A DNA stretch of 7,973 nt from the NCBI GenBank assembly GCA_900769095.1, contig CAAGFH010000271.1:1-7973 (forward strand), in the 5' to 3' direction. A model generated the notes under the pieces. It searched no databases and was not told where the DNA came from. It saw nothing but the letters and a program-made list of their open reading frames with translations. Positions 5,226 to 7,973 of the stretch are shown here, in pieces. A program made the position numbers and the translations under genes. How positions within the stretch are numbered: position 1 is the first letter of the stretch; each line of letters starts with the position of its first letter. The DNA comes from Methanobacteriaceae archaeon. Lineage in GTDB: Archaea > Methanobacteriota > Methanobacteria > Methanobacteriales > Methanobacteriaceae.

Positions 5226-6065
5226 TTAATACTTACCGAAATCAAGAACATCCGGTGCAGCATTATATCTTTTTTCTACAGGTGGAATTTCCATATAATC
5301 TCCGTATATTTGAGTTAAAAGTTTATCATAGTTTTTAGGAATTCTAACTTCAAAATCTTCGAATTTAGCTTTAAGTGCAGGTTCAAAATCATCTCTATCA
5401 TATGCCATGTATCCTGCAAGGTTAAAGCAGTCAACAACCCTGTTTGTTTTCTTATTATTAAAAAAGGTCATTACTTTGGTCAATACCTTTTTCCAGAAGC
5501 TTTTGTTGATTGGAATAATATTTAAGAAGTGATATGCTGCGTGGTGCATTTTAGTTCTAAATTTAGTGTACATATCCATTTTAATACAGGAATTAATAAC
5601 AAACTGGTAAAAGAATACGTATGCAAAATGGTGTAATTTACCTATAAAATCACTATCTGGAATATTGTCAAGTACAAATAAGTCAATGTTGATTCCAAGG
5701 TCATATTCCACATAATCAGTGTACCAGCGGCTGAAAGTAGTGTCTTTAAGAGAGATTTTTGCAAAAGATCCAAAACAGTCGTCAATATAATTCATTTGGA
5801 TAAGGTCATATTTGTCTGACAATTCTTCTTTTAAAATATCAAGGGATTTGTCAAAGTCTTCTCTAAATAAGATAATATCAATGTCATCATCCCAAGGAAT
5901 GAAACCTTCATGTCTTATGGTTCCGATAAGAGAACCACCATACATATAGTATTTTAAATCATGTTTATCCAATACTTTTACAACATCTTTGAGAATCATT
6001 AGTTCTACTTCTTGGAGATGTTTAATCTCGTCATCACTATACTTTCTAAATTCACCTGCGACCAT
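5226..6065 (-). CDS. LicD-family phosphotransferase (second copy)
   Basis: A 279-residue LicD-type transferase with the same architecture as the protein at 1658-2491. GGSLIGTIRHEGFIPW spans 43-58, the metal-binding DDDID cluster is at 59-63, and AKFEDFEVRIPKNYDK plus the PPVEKRYNAAPDVLDFGKY tail close the protein. No membrane segment or signal peptide is evident. The two copies agree best at the active-site block and the C-terminal block. They diverge in the middle (roughly residues 90-225), where an acceptor-recognising region would be expected, so they probably act on different acceptors or sites. It is first in the operon with gpsA and the IspD/TarI-like gene, an arrangement that reads as one pathway: make the polyol phosphate, activate it with CTP, transfer it. 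No ribosome-binding site precedes this ATG (GATTACATTAT upstream), which suggests a leaderless message. Alignment with the paralogue supports the start. Confidence 0.93.
   Translation of the reverse strand: MVAGEFRKYSDDEIKHLQEVELMILKDVVKVLDKHDLKYYMYGGSLIGTIRHEGFIPWDDDIDIILFREDFDKSLDILKEELSDKYDLIQMNYIDDCFGSFAKISLKDTTFSRWYTDYVEYDLGINIDLFVLDNIPDSDFIGKLHHFAYVFFYQFVINSCIKMDMYTKFRTKMHHAAYHFLNIIPINKSFWKKVLTKVMTFFNNKKTNRVVDCFNLAGYMAYDRDDFEPALKAKFEDFEVRIPKNYDKLLTQIYGDYMEIPPVEKRYNAAPDVLDFGKY
5899..5924 (-). repeat. 26-bp perfect inverted repeat, copy in licD2
   Basis: Reverse complement of 1793-1818, in the same reading frame of the paralogous gene, about 4.1 kb away. As the genes face each other, recombination here would invert the intervening segment while keeping both licD frames open. 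Confidence 0.8.
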
Positions 6066-6072
6066 ATAATGT

Positions 6073-6106
6073 AATCTATTAAAAATATTATTTAACTATA
6101 TAGATT
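6073..6106. repeat. Short inverted repeat over the licD2 promoter region
   Basis: AATCTAT (6073-6079) and ATAGATT (6100-6106) form a perfect 7-bp inverted repeat with a 20-base spacer. It straddles the TATA-like TTAAATAATA upstream of licD2 on the minus strand. The geometry suits a dimeric regulator, but 7 A/T-rich bases can arise by chance. Confidence 0.3.
6086..6096 (-). promoter_or_regulatory. Candidate TATA box of the licD2 operon
   Basis: GTTAAATAATA on the minus strand, 21-31 bases before the licD2 ATG. Together with the absence of a Shine-Dalgarno site this fits a leaderless start. It is a weak consensus match in all-A/T surroundings. Confidence 0.35.
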
Positions 6107-6145
6107 GAAAAAATAGCTTTTCTTTTTTTAATATTAAAAATTAAC

Positions 6146-6157
6146 AAATAATATAAA
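6146..6157 (+). promoter_or_regulatory. Candidate TATA box for hemD
   Basis: AAATAATATAAA would place the transcript start near 6178, leaving a leader of about 30 bases that contains the ribosome-binding site. The alternative AATATATAA at 6171-6179 looks as good by consensus, but would start the transcript after that site. The rest of the 142-base gap holds only the short inverted repeat and A/T tracts. Confidence 0.35.
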
Positions 6158-6193
6158 CCAATTAAAACAAAATATATAACATTATAAATTAAT

Positions 6194-6199
6194 GAAGGT
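6194..6199 (+). promoter_or_regulatory. Ribosome-binding site of hemD
   Basis: GAAGGT, 8 bases upstream of the ATG at 6208. It supports that start. Confidence 0.55.
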
Positions 6200-6207
6200 A
6201 ATTTAAA

Positions 6208-6978
6208 ATGTCAAAACCCGTTGTTGCAATAACAAGACCTAAAGACAGAGCAAAAAAGGCTTGTGAAATTGTAGAAAAATTAGGTGGAGAAGCTTTTTTA
6301 GCACCTACACTTGATTTAAAACCTGTTAACAGTGATTCATTAAAAGAATTGGTTAAAAGAAAAGATGAACTTGACTGGATTGTTTTTACCTCTCCAACCA
6401 CTATTGATTCTTTTAATAAGTTTTATCCTGATTTTTTAGGTAGTTTAACTTGTAAATTAGCTGTTATTGGAAATAAAACCGGAAAACTTGCTGAAGAAAA
6501 TGGTTTAAAAGTTGATTTGATTCCTGAAGATTTTACAGCAGAAGGCTTAATCGAGGAATTTAGAAAACGCAATATTACAAACCAGGTTATTGGAATTCCA
6601 AGAACTCTTTCTGCAAGACCTGTTCTTCCAGAAGAATTGGAAAAAATGGGAAATACTGTGCTTTTAGCTGAAGCTTACAAATCACTATTCCCAATGGATG
6701 AAGACAGCATAAAAGAATTGATTTTAAAAATTGAAAATAAACAAATCGATGCTATTACATTTACAAGTCCTCTAACTGTTGAGAATTTCTTTGAAATAAC
6801 AGATGACAAGGAAAAAATAGCTAAACTGTTATCTGAAAACTTACTTACTGTTTGTATTGGTCCTATTACTGCTAAGGTTTTGAAGAAGTATAATGTTACC
6901 TACATTCACCCTGATACTTATACCGTTCCGGATATGATGGAATTATTGTTTGAAAAATGGAGGGAAATACATGGATGA
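6208..6978 (+). CDS. hemD: Uroporphyrinogen-III synthase
   Basis: A 256-residue cytosolic enzyme that closes and inverts ring D of hydroxymethylbilane to give uroporphyrinogen III. In a methanogen this is the precursor of coenzyme F430, cobamides and siroheme. HemD sequences are poorly conserved, but the two-lobed pattern is clear. There is ITRP at 8-11, DWIVFTSPTTIDSF (56-69) and LAVIGNKTGKLAEENG (84-99) in lobe one. In lobe two there is DAITFTSPLTVENFF (181-195) and TVCIGPITAKVLKKYNV (214-230). Length is typical (about 250). It is the only evident housekeeping gene here. It overlaps the following glycosyltransferase by 8 bases, so the two are co-transcribed despite unrelated functions. No other tetrapyrrole gene is nearby. 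Confidence 0.92.
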   Translation: MSKPVVAITRPKDRAKKACEIVEKLGGEAFLAPTLDLKPVNSDSLKELVKRKDELDWIVFTSPTTIDSFNKFYPDFLGSLTCKLAVIGNKTGKLAEENGLKVDLIPEDFTAEGLIEEFRKRNITNQVIGIPRTLSARPVLPEELEKMGNTVLLAEAYKSLFPMDEDSIKELILKIENKQIDAITFTSPLTVENFFEITDDKEKIAKLLSENLLTVCIGPITAKVLKKYNVTYIHPDTYTVPDMMELLFEKWREIHG

Positions 6979-7973
6979 TAAAATAAGTATTATTTTACCT
7001 ATTTTCAATGTTGGTGACCACTTAAAAGGTGGAATTGACTCACTTATCAACCAAACTATTGGAAATGAAAATTTAGAAATCATTATGGTTAATGATTGTT
7101 CAACTGACGGATCTGATAAGATTATTGATGAATATGCTGAAAAATACGACTGCTGTATTGCAATTCATCATGAAAAAAACAGTGGTGCAGCATACACTCC
7201 ACGTAATACTGGTATTGATGCATGTACTGGTGATTATATAATGTTTTTAGACCCTGACGACAGATACACTCCAGATGCATGTGAAACATTATACCATGCT
7301 GCTAAGAAAAATGATGCGGATGTTGCATTTGGTCGTTTTAGAAGAATATTTGAGTATGGTGGAAAAGTTCAAAAATCCTACTCTCCATATATTGACAGTT
7401 TGGAAAAACATTATCCTGATGAAGAATTAGAAACTGCAAACTTCTTGGATGTTCCTGATTTTGTTTGGGATCATTTTGTTGAAAAATTCCTTTACGGAAA
7501 AACTTTAGAAGTTACATATCCAAGAGATTCCCCTCTAGATACAATTAAAGTTGACAATATTGAACAGGAACCGGATTTATTAAAAATGGCTCCCGCAGTA
7601 TGGAGTAAAATCTATAAAAGAGAATTGATTATGGATAATGATTTACGTTTCCAACCTTTCGTTTCCGGAGACGACATGGCATTTTCACTTGAAGCTCTCT
7701 TAAAAGCTAAAGGAATTGTATTTTTAAACAATTTCCTGTGCTATGACTACTACATAAGAGATTTACCTGATGATAAATCTATTACCAACACTGTTAACGT
7801 CAGATTGCTTAATGAACTTATGGAATCATACATTTACTGCAGACAATGTACTGAAGGATTTTCCAAAGAAATCCAAACTGTTTCTGTAAATCCACACTTG
7901 CTTCACTGGACTAATTCCTGGAAACACTCTCCATTTACCAAAGACGAAAACAAATTATTGTTAAGCAAAGTAA
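6971..7973 (+). CDS. Family 2 glycosyltransferase, 3'-truncated by the window end
   Basis: Open from its ATG for 334 codons to the last base, so it is partial. It starts inside the hemD 3' end. The N-terminal GT-A domain has ISIILPIFNV (5-14), NDCSTDGS (41-48), the NSGAAYTPRNTGI loop (70-82), GDYIMFLDPDD (87-97) with the DxD-like metal-binding Asp94/Asp96, WSKIYKRELI (211-220), and GDDMAF (233-238) holding the likely catalytic base. It should add sugars from a nucleotide-sugar to a lipid-linked or surface glycan at the cytosolic membrane face. No membrane segment is visible in the part present. The segment between about 120 and 205 is longer than in minimal family members and rich in acidic and aromatic residues. 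A C-terminal domain beyond the window is possible. Donor and acceptor are unknown. It continues the surface-glycan theme of the window, separated from it only by hemD. Confidence 0.92.
   Translation, partial: MDDKISIILPIFNVGDHLKGGIDSLINQTIGNENLEIIMVNDCSTDGSDKIIDEYAEKYDCCIAIHHEKNSGAAYTPRNTGIDACTGDYIMFLDPDDRYTPDACETLYHAAKKNDADVAFGRFRRIFEYGGKVQKSYSPYIDSLEKHYPDEELETANFLDVPDFVWDHFVEKFLYGKTLEVTYPRDSPLDTIKVDNIEQEPDLLKMAPAVWSKIYKRELIMDNDLRFQPFVSGDDMAFSLEALLKAKGIVFLNNFLCYDYYIRDLPDDKSITNTVNVRLLNELMESYIYCRQCTEGFSKEIQTVSVNPHLLHWTNSWKHSPFTKDENKLLLSKV

Noticed and set aside
6107..6130. GAAAA/TTTTC hairpin followed by a T-run, as a terminator
   Set aside because: The stem is only five A/T-rich pairs and lies between two divergent gene starts, where no transcript is expected to end.
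6189..6401. 70-codon - strand open frame over the start of hemD
   Set aside because: Antisense to the conserved first lobe of HemD, with no motif or ribosome-binding site.

Overview
The window reads as AT-rich archaeal DNA, most likely from a methanogen of the order Methanobacteriales close to Methanobrevibacter. The reasons are the very low GC with A/T-ending codons, A/T-only intergenic stretches holding TATA-like boxes instead of bacterial -35/-10 promoters, a mix of GAGGT-type ribosome binding sites and apparently leaderless starts, and the protein content. The genus is an inference from style; no rRNA or other marker gene is present. The first 20 bases are not genomic: they match the 3' end of the Illumina TruSeq adapter, so base 1 is almost certainly a contig end.

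The layout has three parts. (1) At the left, transcribed leftward, are a class V aminotransferase resembling 2-aminoethylphosphonate transaminase (454-1530) and, overlapping it by 4 bases, a TagD-type cytidylyltransferase cut off at the adapter just as a second, Rossmann-like domain seems to begin (21-457). (2) From 1658 to 6065, two short operons face each other. One is licD1 plus an acyltransferase-3 membrane protein, running rightward. The other is licD2 plus a GpsA-type NAD(P)-dependent dehydrogenase plus an IspD/TarI-type cytidylyltransferase, running leftward. They meet at a compact bidirectional terminator. (3) At the right, transcribed rightward, are uroporphyrinogen-III synthase (hemD) and, overlapping it by 8 bases, a family 2 glycosyltransferase that runs off the window.

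Taken together, bases 21-6065 look like a locus for decorating a cell-surface glycan. It has two CTP-dependent activating enzymes of unrelated fold, a polyol-phosphate-type dehydrogenase and an aminotransferase that could supply their substrates, two LicD-family transferases that could move an activated phospho-group onto a glycan, and an O-acyltransferase. The most notable part is the licD2-gpsA-ispD cassette. In an archaeon neither GpsA (membrane lipids use sn-glycerol-1-phosphate) nor IspD (isoprenoids come from mevalonate) is expected for its textbook role. The cassette instead fits a CDP-polyol pathway, for example CDP-glycerol, ending in LicD transfer. The two licD genes also share a perfect 26-bp inverted repeat that is in frame in both. 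Recombination there would exchange their promoters and N-termini and re-pair the downstream modules. No tRNA, rRNA, CRISPR array, insertion sequence or gene-free stretch over 300 bases was seen.
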